A DNA stretch of 33,596 bases from an uncultured Lachnospiraceae bacterium (GTDB lineage: Bacteria; Bacillota; Clostridia; Lachnospirales; Lachnospiraceae). Of the stretch, positions 6,154-12,715 are shown one piece after another (the first letter of the stretch is position 1; each line of letters starts with the position of its first letter). Position numbers and translations under genes: made by a program. Location: the NCBI GenBank assembly GCA_934364805.1, contig CAKRMH010000023.1, forward strand, positions 1-33,596. Direction: 5' to 3'. Below the pieces are notes generated by a model, which saw only the letters and a list, made by a program, of their open reading frames with translations, was not told the origin of the DNA and did no database searches.

Positions 6154-6199
6154 AAATTCAAATAAACGCGTGTTTTCAATCCGTCTGTTAGACTGAAAT
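6154..6199 (-). repeat. 46-bp intergenic direct repeat, copy B
   Basis: Second copy of the unit at 5661-5706: identical blocks ATTTCAGTC, GATTGAAA and ATTTGAATTT with spacers of exactly 9 and 10 nt. It lies 14 nt upstream of the GNAT start at 6139 and about 21 nt after the stop of the lipoprotein gene. Confidence 0.75.
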
Positions 6200-6220
6200 T
6201 TGTTACTTAGGAACCGACCG

Positions 6221-6649
6221 TTAATATCCCCAAGTCATTAATTTCCATGTTCCGCCTTCGCTACGCGCCAACCACCATGACCATGTGTATTCTTCATTAG
6301 CGTTCCACGCTCCACCTCCATTTTTAGGTGACCTGAAACTACTATCAAACGAAATACATTGTGTAAAACTCTCTTTATTGTCGTTTGCTTCCTCCAATTC
6401 ATTCATCCAGGCAATATTATCCTCATTATTGCACGCATCATCAGATGTATAAGATAGGCTGTGCAATTCACACCCCTCAAAAGAACTAAATTGTTTCTTT
6501 ATAACATCAATAGCTTCATCCATGTCATCTTTTGTGTATATAGATGATGTCCCATAATCAATAACTAAATTTTTTGTATTTCCTTTTCCACAACCAGCTA
6601 AAGATATAACAAATAAAAGACAAAGAATCATTGCTATCAATCTTTTCAT
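6221..6649 (-). CDS. Small lipoprotein
   Basis: A 142-aa predicted lipoprotein: K-R start, hydrophobic stretch LIAMILCLLFVISL and lipobox LAGC with the modified cysteine at residue 20. It should be anchored on the outer face of the membrane. The mature part has IDYGTSSIYTKDDMDEAIDV and a Trp-rich end (EEYTWSWWLARSEGG then TWKLMTWGY), which I remember in unnamed lipoproteins of gut Clostridia; no function is known to me. The ATG at 6649 has GGAGGT 7 nt upstream, and the GTG at 6664 would include the ribosome binding site. The AAATTCAAAT motif copy at 6665-6674 lies just ahead of the ribosome binding site. Confidence 0.8.
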   Translation of the reverse strand: MKRLIAMILCLLFVISLAGCGKGNTKNLVIDYGTSSIYTKDDMDEAIDVIKKQFSSFEGCELHSLSYTSDDACNNEDNIAWMNELEEANDNKESFTQCISFDSSFRSPKNGGGAWNANEEYTWSWWLARSEGGTWKLMTWGY

Positions 6650-6664
6650 AATCACTACCTCCAC

Positions 6665-6674
6665 AAATTCAAAT
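6665..6674 (-). repeat. AAATTCAAAT motif, copy 4 (partial unit)
   Basis: On the minus strand ATTTGAATTT runs directly into GTGGAGGT, the lipoprotein ribosome binding site. The neighbouring hairpin blocks of the 46-bp unit are only weakly recognisable here. The distance to the start codon (16 nt) matches the other copies (14 and 15 nt). Confidence 0.5.
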
Positions 6675-6721
6675 TTTCATTGTGTTTATCATATCATTCC
6701 CGCCTTAAGAACACAATTACG

Positions 6722-6750
6722 AAGTAGAATCCCTGTATGAGATTCTACTT
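6722..6750 (-). terminator. Hairpin after the membrane protein gene
   Basis: AAGTAGAATC (6722-6731) pairs with GATTCTACTT (6741-6750) over 10 bp with a 9-nt loop. It overlaps the stop codon of the gene at 6745 and has no clear U-tract, so it is a weak terminator candidate. Confidence 0.4.
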
Positions 6751-7248
6751 GTTCACAATACACTTCCATGCAATAAATCCCCATAGCACAGTTACTCCAA
6801 AGCAGACTGCCATAATCGTATACATTCTTGCATCAGAATCATATCCAATAAAAACAGGCCCTAGTAGAGATGCCACTACACCTGCAAATATCGTATATAT
6901 GATACGGATTACTTTTACAAAATGCTGCAGTGTCATGGATATTCCAAAGATTACAAGCACAGCAACGATATATACCCATGCTTCCCATCCATTCTTGTAT
7001 GTAAGCACATAAAATAACAATGATAAAAGAGACGAACATAAAATGTCAAATCGCCCTATCAGGAATAGGATTCCTGACAAAAATAATGCCACGCCTCCTA
7101 TACCCAGTCCTATCCCAAGACCAAGTGCCTCTCCAGATGCATCTGAACCGGCCGAACTTGGTTCATCGTAATAAAAAGATTCTTCGTAATCATCATACAT
7201 AATCTGTTCCTGCCTTTCCCGCTCTACTTCTCCCATACCTATTTCCAT
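6745..7248 (-). CDS. Hypothetical membrane protein
   Basis: Up to 167 aa. An acidic, Tyr-rich N-terminal segment (YDDYEESFYYDEP) is followed by glycine-rich ALGLGIGLGIGGVALFLSG and further hydrophobic segments: ILCSSLLSLLFYVLTY, WVYIVAVLVIFGISMTL, IIYTIFAGVVASLLGPVF and YTIMAVCFGVTVLWGFIAW, so four to five membrane helices with the N-terminus probably inside. I recognise no family. The start is uncertain: no ribosome binding site precedes the ATG at 7248, whereas an internal ATG at 7200 (MYDDYEES) has AGGCAGG about 8 nt upstream. The 5' end directly abuts the DUF6017-like remnant, so the upstream region may have been replaced. Confidence 0.65.
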   Translation of the reverse strand: MEIGMGEVERERQEQIMYDDYEESFYYDEPSSAGSDASGEALGLGIGLGIGGVALFLSGILFLIGRFDILCSSLLSLLFYVLTYKNGWEAWVYIVAVLVIFGISMTLQHFVKVIRIIYTIFAGVVASLLGPVFIGYDSDARMYTIMAVCFGVTVLWGFIAWKCIVNK

Positions 7249-7272
7249 TATGTCATTTGCTACTGTACCGTT

Positions 7273-7554
7273 CTACTGCTTCACAGCATACTGAGGCATG
7301 TCATGATTTACCTCTGCCTGATAATATCCGCTGATTGTACTTGGAGCATTGAACAGAATTGCAAGCAGATATTTTTTGATATTATGTACCTTGGTCGTAT
7401 TGGTCTTCATACAATCAAGGGCATACTCGATATGCTGGCTGTTCAATTTCAGGAATTTGCCCTTCACCAGTTCCTTTCCCTGAACGCACTCGCGATACTC
7501 GCTCGTTGTCGCGGCATTCGCCAAAGTCTCGAACAAGTTCAGACCTTGGCTCAA
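7273..7554 (-). pseudogene. C-terminal remnant of a DUF6017-type replication initiator
   Basis: The frame contains VKGKFLKLNSQHIEYALDCM, KTNTTKVHNIKKYLLAILFN and APSTISGYYQAEVNHDM. This is the C-terminal signature of the RepA/DUF6017 proteins carried by integrative and conjugative elements of Clostridia. The N-terminal winged-helix domain is missing. The first part of the frame is the 48-bp dispersed repeat (7475-7522) and unrelated sequence after a terminator, and there is no proper start. It is a remnant left by an integrative element, probably of the same origin as the debris at 1.8-2.5 kb. Confidence 0.6.
7475..7522 (-). repeat. 48-bp dispersed repeat, copy 2
   Basis: Second copy of the unit at 1858-1905, same strand, 46/48 identical. 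Here it is joined in frame to the DUF6017-like tail and lies about 40 nt downstream of a strong terminator, as does copy 1. Confidence 0.8.
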
Positions 7555-7563
7555 AGCTCACGC

Positions 7564-7612
7564 AAAAAAAGCCCGCCCAGATTAGATTTATTTTTCTCTA
7601 ATCTGAACGGAC
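7564..7612 (-). terminator. Strong intrinsic terminator
   Basis: On the minus strand GTCCGTTCAGATTAGA (7612..7597) pairs with TCTAATCTGGGCGGGC (7586..7571) over 16 bp with three G-U pairs, a 10-nt loop and seven T after it. No intact gene lies upstream of it, so it may be the end of a deleted gene or of a transcript through the structured element at 7653-7816. Confidence 0.8.
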
Positions 7613-7652
7613 CTTACCGTCAGGCTTGAAAATTTCCAAGCAAGAATATATT

Positions 7653-7816
7653 GTAACAGTTCATCCATAATCGTTATCATGTGCGAATCATGCTTGCATG
7701 TTTGAGCACATAATGACGGTTATGGAATGAACGCCCGGTTATGAGCAATCCGCTTGTGAAACAAGCTTTGAAGCACGAAGTGCGAGATTGCGAATGGGCG
7801 TGGGATGAACTGTTGT
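7653..7816 (+). other. Multi-hairpin element: candidate structured RNA or MITE
   Basis: A 160-bp gene-free stretch folds into a closed multibranch structure. The outer stem is AACAGTTCATCC (7655-7666) with GGATGAACTGTT (7803-7814). Inside, arm 1 pairs 7667-7684 with 7706-7723 over 18 positions (one mismatch and two G-U on the plus strand). Arm 2 has ACGCCC/GGGCGT (7731-7736/7796-7801), GCAATC/GATTGC (7745-7750/7786-7791), then two apical hairpins, GCTTGT-GAA-ACAAGC (7752-7766) and GCAC-GAA-GTGC (7773-7783). The plus strand folds slightly better than the minus. It could be a non-coding RNA, a palindromic MITE, or an origin-of-transfer-like site of the lost element. Confidence 0.6.
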
Positions 7817-7912
7817 TATCATTTTCTTCCCATCTTATCTCTGATTTACAACCCAAATCTCTTCCTACACTGTAGTTGATTCCCCTGGATGCCGGTTACA
7901 AAAATAGCGACA

Positions 7913-7982
7913 GGTGGCAAACTCTTGTTTTCGGTGGCAGATTTCTCACTTTACAGCAAAATCGGGTGGCAAATTGCCACCC
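7913..7982. repeat. GGTGGCA repeat cluster with palindrome
   Basis: GGTGGCAA at 7913, GGTGGCAG at 7933 and GGTGGCAA at 7965 occur as direct repeats. The last lies in a 19-bp palindrome, GGGTGGCAA-A-TTGCCACCC (7964-7982). Several short subterminal repeats next to a tRNA gene resemble an insertion-sequence end (for instance IS21-like), but no transposase is present. Apart from this and the element at 7653-7816 I see nothing in 7613-8046. Confidence 0.45.
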
Positions 7983-8046
7983 AAAATCATCCATAAAAAC
8001 AAATTTGCAGCAATGATTTTGGTCAATCATTACTGCAAAAAATGGC

Positions 8047-8118
8047 TGTTCCCTGCGGGAATCGAACCCACAACTAGCGCTTAGGAGGCGCTTGTTATAT
8101 CCATTTAACTAAGAGAAC
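8047..8118 (-). tRNA. tRNA-Arg (anticodon CCU)
   Basis: The minus-strand cloverleaf is complete: acceptor GTTCTCT/AGGGAAC, D stem GTTA/TAAC, anticodon stem AGCGC/GCGCT with loop CTCCTAA (anticodon CCT), a 4-nt variable loop, and T arm GTGGG-TTCGATT-CCCGC. The discriminator is A and CCA is not encoded. A T-run follows shortly. The gene lies next to mobile-element debris; tRNA-Arg genes are frequent integration targets. Confidence 0.93.
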
Positions 8119-8139
8119 CTGATATTTATGCACTTTCGC

Positions 8140-8173
8140 ACACGATATAATCGCTCCGCTAATTATATCGTGT
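8140..8173 (-). terminator. Hairpin between DUF3881 gene and tRNA-Arg
   Basis: ACACGATATAAT (8140-8151) pairs with ATTATATCGTGT (8162-8173), a perfect 12-bp stem with a 10-nt loop. There is no U-tract on either side. It may be a weak terminator of the DUF3881 gene or an RNA-processing signal. Confidence 0.45.
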
Positions 8174-8196
8174 ATCCCGCAAAACTGCAATCCTTT

Positions 8197-9069
8197 TTAA
8201 ACATTAATTTTGCCCTGCATCCAGATATTTCCCTTGAATCTTCGTCCAATCGCAGGTTCTCCTGTAAGATCCCGTGAATGAATGCACACATCAAAGATCA
8301 GATCATTACAATTTAATTTCATGTAATACATTTCTTCGTTCGTAAGGCTGTTTTTTTCTTTTGTACAGTCCAATATGTCACCCAAGATACTGTACTCGTC
8401 ACTTTCAATACCATATGGCATAAAATAAGATGTAACAATTGACAGGATATCTTCTTTTGCAATTCTTTTTGAAAGAAGCGAATACATATCCATATCTTCT
8501 ATCGTAAGATTCTCAATTGCTTCTTCGTCGCCTTCTCTTGCCTTGGCAATTAATTTATTCCGCTCTGTGTATCTCTGATCGGAATTTTTAATCTTGTGTT
8601 CGGTCTTCTCTACTGGCAGAATAATCATTCCCTCACAGGACAATGCCGCTAAAGATGCTCCGTTAAAGCTGCCGATCGTCTGCTTCAGATTCTTTTCTGA
8701 GAGATATTCCGCTGTATTCTGTAAATAAAAAATCAGTGTAACTCCAAGACGTGCGTCATCACACACACCTGCATAGGCTTCTTTCTCAGAATGCTTCTCA
8801 ATATCGATGCACTCCTGAGTTGTAAGTGATGTTCCATTTAAAAATGGATAATAATAATCCATTACAAAATTATCGTCCTCATCATAAGTTCCACAAACTG
8901 TAATTCCGGCATTCGGAGCGAATTCTTTGGTAAGCTCCGCAAATTCATTGCCCTCGGAATCTTTTGTGATATTCATGGTATCCGGTTCTTTTATTATATC
9001 TTTGGTGATCATTTCCAAATCTCGTCTTCTGATATCAGAAAACCCAATACTTCTTAGGAATTTATGCAC
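8197..9069 (-). CDS. DUF3881-family protein
   Basis: A soluble 290-aa protein starting MHKFLRSIGFSDIRRRDLE. I recognise this as DUF3881, found mainly in Lachnospiraceae. Landmarks are FAPNAGITVCGTYDEDDNF followed by VMDYYYPFLNG, then ARLGVTLIFYLQNTAEYL, and an acidic middle part with GDEEAIENLTIEDMDMYSLL. There are no membrane helices, and the biochemical role is unknown. The start codon is GTG at 9069, with GGAGG 8 nt upstream; no nearby ATG has a site. It sits between the HD-GYP gene and tRNA-Arg and appears to be the last core gene before the accessory arm. Confidence 0.88.
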   Translation of the reverse strand: MHKFLRSIGFSDIRRRDLEMITKDIIKEPDTMNITKDSEGNEFAELTKEFAPNAGITVCGTYDEDDNFVMDYYYPFLNGTSLTTQECIDIEKHSEKEAYAGVCDDARLGVTLIFYLQNTAEYLSEKNLKQTIGSFNGASLAALSCEGMIILPVEKTEHKIKNSDQRYTERNKLIAKAREGDEEAIENLTIEDMDMYSLLSKRIAKEDILSIVTSYFMPYGIESDEYSILGDILDCTKEKNSLTNEEMYYMKLNCNDLIFDVCIHSRDLTGEPAIGRRFKGNIWMQGKINV

Positions 9070-9113
9070 TTATTTTTCCTCCCTAAGCTCCATTATATCA
9101 TGTGCTTCGCATT

Positions 9114-10160
9114 TCAGACAACCTGCTGGATCGAAACATTTTTTTCTTTCTCGAGATTTAACTGTTTTTCACCATCTTTACAACACATATCGGCATCCAG
9201 AAACATAATGATTGGATGATCCGGATCATCTGTCTGGGATATTACAACCCCATTTTCTTCTTCACTTGTCTTTACTGTAGTGCCAACCGGATATTTTGCA
9301 ATCAGTGAAATAAATTCTCCCACCATTTCTCCATCAAACATAATTCCGGTCTGTGATTTAATTTTTTCCAGTGCTTCCTGTATCGAGATTCTCCTACATT
9401 CCACTCCGGAAATATAACTATCAAATGCATCACAAAGTTGTACGATTCTGCATGAAACTTCAAAACTGTTCTGTTTTAATGGAAAACCAGATCCATCCAT
9501 TCTTTCATGATGATACAGAATGATATTTCTTGAAACATCAGGAATCCATTTTTCTTCTTCTATTGCTGTATATCCTAAAATCGGATGCTTTTTAAATTCA
9601 AAGATTTCATTCGGAGTAAGTTCATCCCAATTGCAATCCTCATAAGGTGCTGTAATATACCGGATTCCAAGATCATGCAAAAGTCCTCCGATTGCAATTG
9701 GAAGTAACAGTTCTTCCGATATCTTCATTCTTTTTGCAAGTAAAAGAGACAGCAGCGTTACCATAATTGTATGTTCATAAAGATCTGCTGTTCTCTCACA
9801 TACGTCAATCACCGTATGATCCGTCATCTGTTCCATGTCTTTTACAATATCATTTGCAAGAGGCTGGATCAGACGAAGTGATGTTGTCTGTCTGTAAATA
9901 TGGCCTTCCAACAGCTTTCTGATTTTTTCCACATATCCACGATATTGATCCGGATGTAAAATCAGATGCGGATTCTCATAATGTACGTATGGGTCTTCAA
10001 TCATCAGAGTTTCAATTCCCAGGGACTGTATCAAAGGAATATAATCCTCACGAATTGTGGTTCCCCCTGGTATCAGTACTTCTTTTTCTTCTGTAACTAC
10101 CGGTTCTGAAAGAATTTCCCCGCCTTTCAGCTCTTTTACTGATCTAATCCTCATACGCAT
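9114..10160 (-). CDS. HD-GYP domain protein (probable c-di-GMP phosphodiesterase)
   Basis: A 348-aa protein with an N-terminal segment common in this family (EILSEPVVTEEKEVLIPGG) and a central HD-GYP domain: H130, the HD pair in GLLHDLGI (162-163), KHP (191-193), HHERMDGSGFP (217-227) and DAFD (244-247). The metal-binding residues are present; the GYP motif reads GFP. Such proteins hydrolyse cyclic di-GMP or related dinucleotides in the cytoplasm. The C-terminal 70 aa carry no recognised domain. An ATG at 10154, two codons in, has AGG 6 nt upstream and could be the real start. It is only 15 nt downstream of the DUF4446 gene, so they are probably cotranscribed. Confidence 0.88.
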   Translation of the reverse strand: MRMRIRSVKELKGGEILSEPVVTEEKEVLIPGGTTIREDYIPLIQSLGIETLMIEDPYVHYENPHLILHPDQYRGYVEKIRKLLEGHIYRQTTSLRLIQPLANDIVKDMEQMTDHTVIDVCERTADLYEHTIMVTLLSLLLAKRMKISEELLLPIAIGGLLHDLGIRYITAPYEDCNWDELTPNEIFEFKKHPILGYTAIEEEKWIPDVSRNIILYHHERMDGSGFPLKQNSFEVSCRIVQLCDAFDSYISGVECRRISIQEALEKIKSQTGIMFDGEMVGEFISLIAKYPVGTTVKTSEEENGVVISQTDDPDHPIIMFLDADMCCKDGEKQLNLEKEKNVSIQQVV

Positions 10161-10175
10161 CCTGCTCCATCGTTA

Positions 10176-10679
10176 TTATTTTGTCGGTTTTGCCTCCTTG
10201 GCCATATTTAAAGCTTCCTGCTCTTCTTCTGCCAAAACAATGATGGAATTACCAGCAACGATTTCTTTGATGTACGTATAGCACCCCTCTCTGCTATGTA
10301 CAGCATTCAATACGAAACCATCGTCTGTCTCATTCAACAAAGCAAGGGAAAAACTGAGTTTTCCACCCATTTCGTTAAATGCATCATATTTTACGAGTCC
10401 GACTTTCTGGAAAGTAAATTTCATATTATTGAATAGTTGCTGAATATTTCTCTGATTAGTTTTGTTTGCAGTAATCAGTTCATCAACCTGATCCAGTCTC
10501 TTTACAAGAGTTTCCTCAAGGGATTTTGCATCTTTTCCCTCCATGAATATCCGATAGTTCTTCTTCAGCTTAGACATCTGAACGATGTTCACAATGTATA
10601 AAATAAAAAGAAGAATGGTTACCGCAGCTAATCCTATAATAATATAATCAGAATCAAATCCTAATAATTGTGAAATCAT
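10176..10679 (-). CDS. DUF4446-family membrane protein
   Basis: A 167-aa protein with one N-terminal membrane helix (IIIGLAAVTILLFILYIVNI), a coiled-coil-prone linker (SLEETLVKRLDQVDELITAN) and a conserved C-terminal domain with FTFQKVGLVKYDAFNEMGGK and FSLALLNETDDGFVLNAVHS. This is DUF4446, typically found next to parB in Clostridia. Its function is unknown, but the position suggests a cell-envelope role linked to segregation or division. AGGAGAT lies 5 nt before the ATG. The 120 nt upstream, towards parB, are very AT-rich and probably hold its own promoter. Confidence 0.88.
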   Translation of the reverse strand: MISQLLGFDSDYIIIGLAAVTILLFILYIVNIVQMSKLKKNYRIFMEGKDAKSLEETLVKRLDQVDELITANKTNQRNIQQLFNNMKFTFQKVGLVKYDAFNEMGGKLSFSLALLNETDDGFVLNAVHSREGCYTYIKEIVAGNSIIVLAEEEQEALNMAKEAKPTK

Positions 10680-10801
10680 TTTTTATCTCCTATTGTGTAT
10701 TTCGGTTAATATTTATAAATAATCATAGTATATTCTTACTATATTAATAATTAGAAATAATGAATTACTATCTATTAATATTTTTAATTTTACATTATAT
10801 A

Positions 10802-11698
10802 CTATCTGTGTATTGAACGGAACATATCTACAATACGATCCAACTCATCCTGGGAATAGTATTCAATCTCTACTTTTCCTTCTTTTTCATTCTTTTGTTT
10901 TATGTAAACTTTTGTACCAAAAATCTGTTTAATCTGCTCCTCTAGATCACGATATATTGCTTCAAGCTTCTCATCTTTCTGATCTGATCCATCTTTTTTC
11001 TCCTTCTGAAGCTTTTTTACCAGCTTTTCTGTATCACGTACACTTAGTTTTTCATCAAATATCTTCTGTGCAACAAGGAACTGTTTCTCCTGATCGTCAA
11101 TACCGAGAAGAGCTCTTGCATGTCCTGTTGTCAGCATTTCATCAATAACCATCTGCTGTACTTTTTCATTTAATTTTAAGAGGCGCATTGAATTTGTAAC
11201 TGCTGTTCTACTTTTGGAAACACGCTCTGCTACTTCATCCTGTTTCAAATTAAATTCATTTAATAATCTCTTATATGCAAGTGCTTCTTCAATCGGATTC
11301 AAATTTTCCCTTTGAATATTCTCAATCAAGGAAATCTCCATGATTTCCTGATCTGACAGCTGTTTGATAATGACCGGCACTTCTTTGATTCCGACCATCT
11401 TTGCTGCTCTCCATCTTCTTTCCCCTGCAACGATCTGATAATAATCATCTTTTTTTTGTACAAGAAGTGGCTGAAGTATTCCAAACTGTTTGATGGATTC
11501 TGCAAGCTCTAACAATGCATCTTCATCAAAATTCTTTCTTGGCTGATCTCTATTAGGCTCTACTTTATTAATATTCAGCATTACGCCATCGGTTGCTTCT
11601 TTTTCCTCAGTTTTTACTTTTACAGTTGTATTTTTCCCTACTTTATCTGTAATTAAAGAATCCAATCCTTTTCCTAAGCCGCTTTTTTTCGTTGCCAT
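10802..11698 (-). CDS. parB: Chromosome partitioning protein ParB (Spo0J)
   Basis: A 298-aa ParB: basic N-terminus (GLGKGLDSLITD), the CTPase/parS-loading domain with RDQPRKNFDEDAL (50-62) and the GERRWRAAK box (92-100), the helix-turn-helix KQDEVAERVSKSRTAVTNS, and a C-terminal dimerisation part ending in QDELDRIVDMFRSI. ParB binds parS, loads as a CTP-dependent clamp, and recruits SMC and ParA for origin segregation. Two perfect parS sites lie 150-220 bp upstream of parA. It follows parA by 3 nt in one operon. Confidence 0.97.
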   Translation of the reverse strand: MATKKSGLGKGLDSLITDKVGKNTTVKVKTEEKEATDGVMLNINKVEPNRDQPRKNFDEDALLELAESIKQFGILQPLLVQKKDDYYQIVAGERRWRAAKMVGIKEVPVIIKQLSDQEIMEISLIENIQRENLNPIEEALAYKRLLNEFNLKQDEVAERVSKSRTAVTNSMRLLKLNEKVQQMVIDEMLTTGHARALLGIDDQEKQFLVAQKIFDEKLSVRDTEKLVKKLQKEKKDGSDQKDEKLEAIYRDLEEQIKQIFGTKVYIKQKNEKEGKVEIEYYSQDELDRIVDMFRSIHR

Positions 11699-11701
11699 AT
11701 C

Positions 11702-12469
11702 TTATATATCCTTTCTCTCAATCACTTCTTTTGCAAGATTACGATAACTCTCTGCTCCTGCTGATTTCGTATCATACATATTGATTGGTATTCCATAAGA
11801 TGGTGCTTCTGCAAGTCTGATATTTCTTGGAATCATTGTCTGATAGATTTTTGCATCCAGATTTTCTTTTACGTTTGCAACAACCTGATTAGACAGATTT
11901 GTTCTCACATCGTACATCGTAAATACGATACCTTCAATATCAAGTTCTGGATTCAGTCTCTCCTGCACAAGATTAATTGTATGAATCAACTGGCTTAACC
12001 CTTCCAGTGCATAATATTCACACTGGATTGGAACCAATACGGTATTGGCTGTTGTCATTGCATTTACTGTCAGCATATTTAATGATGGTGGACAATCAAT
12101 GATAATAAAATCATAATCTTCTTTGATATAATCCACAGCATTCTTCAGTATATATTCCTTATCTGCAATTCCTAATAATTCAATTTCCGCACCAGCAAGA
12201 TTTACATTTGATGCGATCAATTTCAGATTATCAACTACCGTATGCACCATACTTTCTTTTATCGTACATTCGTCTAACATAAGCTGATAAACTGTATTTT
12301 CTACTTCGTTTTTATCAACGCCCAACCCGCTCGTCATATTTCCCTGTGGATCCAGGTCAATGGCAAGGATTTTCTTACCTGCTTCTGCTAAGCATGCTGC
12401 AAGATTAATCGCTGTCGTAGTCTTTCCTACTCCACCCTTCTGGTTTGCTATCGCAATGATTCTTCCCAT
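11702..12469 (-). CDS. parA: Chromosome partitioning ATPase ParA (Soj)
   Basis: A 255-aa ParA/Soj ATPase. The deviant Walker A is KGGVGKTTT (11-19), Walker A' is DLDPQGN (38-44), and Walker B lies in FIIIDCPPSLNML. ParA forms ATP dimers on DNA and works with ParB to segregate origins; in Bacillus, Soj also regulates DnaA. The open frame extends 25 codons upstream, but the ATG at 12469 has AAGGTG 5 nt before it and starts with the expected MGRIIAIANQKGG. A TGATATAAT extended -10 element lies at 12521..12513. Confidence 0.96.
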   Translation of the reverse strand: MGRIIAIANQKGGVGKTTTAINLAACLAEAGKKILAIDLDPQGNMTSGLGVDKNEVENTVYQLMLDECTIKESMVHTVVDNLKLIASNVNLAGAEIELLGIADKEYILKNAVDYIKEDYDFIIIDCPPSLNMLTVNAMTTANTVLVPIQCEYYALEGLSQLIHTINLVQERLNPELDIEGIVFTMYDVRTNLSNQVVANVKENLDAKIYQTMIPRNIRLAEAPSYGIPINMYDTKSAGAESYRNLAKEVIERKDI

Positions 12470-12512
12470 TTTTTCACCTTTCTCATTCGGTTTTGCTTTG
12501 TTATGTGTTTCA

Positions 12513-12521
12513 ATTATATCA
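12513..12521 (-). promoter_or_regulatory. Extended -10 promoter of parA-parB
   Basis: TGATATAAT on the minus strand matches the extended -10 form TGnTATAAT, about 45 nt upstream of the parA start. No strong -35 is visible. Confidence 0.5.
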
Positions 12522-12618
12522 CTTCTGATATGCCTTTTCCACAAATTTCACTCATATCGGAACTTTGCATTTAAAAATATTCTTTTTCTTTAAAATTTTG
12601 TTAGTTTTTTTATTAAAA

Positions 12619-12634
12619 TGTTTCACGTGAAACA
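12619..12634. other. parS site 1
   Basis: TGTTTCACGTGAAACA, a perfect match to the 16-bp palindromic ParB-binding site parS, 150 bp upstream of parA. Confidence 0.97.
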
Positions 12635-12657
12635 TTTTTGTGTCCATTTCTATAAAT

Positions 12658-12693
12658 AAAAAAAACGATAATGTTTCACGTGAAACATTATCG
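12658..12693 (-). terminator. Terminator of the response-regulator gene containing parS site 2
   Basis: The parS palindrome at 12672-12687 is extended by CGATAA/TTATCG on both sides into a perfect 28-bp inverted repeat (12666-12693). On the minus strand it is followed by eight T. It lies 22 nt after the response-regulator stop, so parS forms the core of an intrinsic terminator. Confidence 0.8.
12672..12687. other. parS site 2
   Basis: A second perfect TGTTTCACGTGAAACA, 53 bp from the first, embedded in a longer inverted repeat. Confidence 0.97.
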
Positions 12694-12715
12694 CATTACG
12701 ATTATATTAAATGTT

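Noticed and set aside
7303..7629. Plus-strand frame of 108 codons across the DUF6017-like remnant
   Set aside because: It is the antisense reading of the remnant and repeat, has no ribosome binding site and runs through a terminator hairpin.
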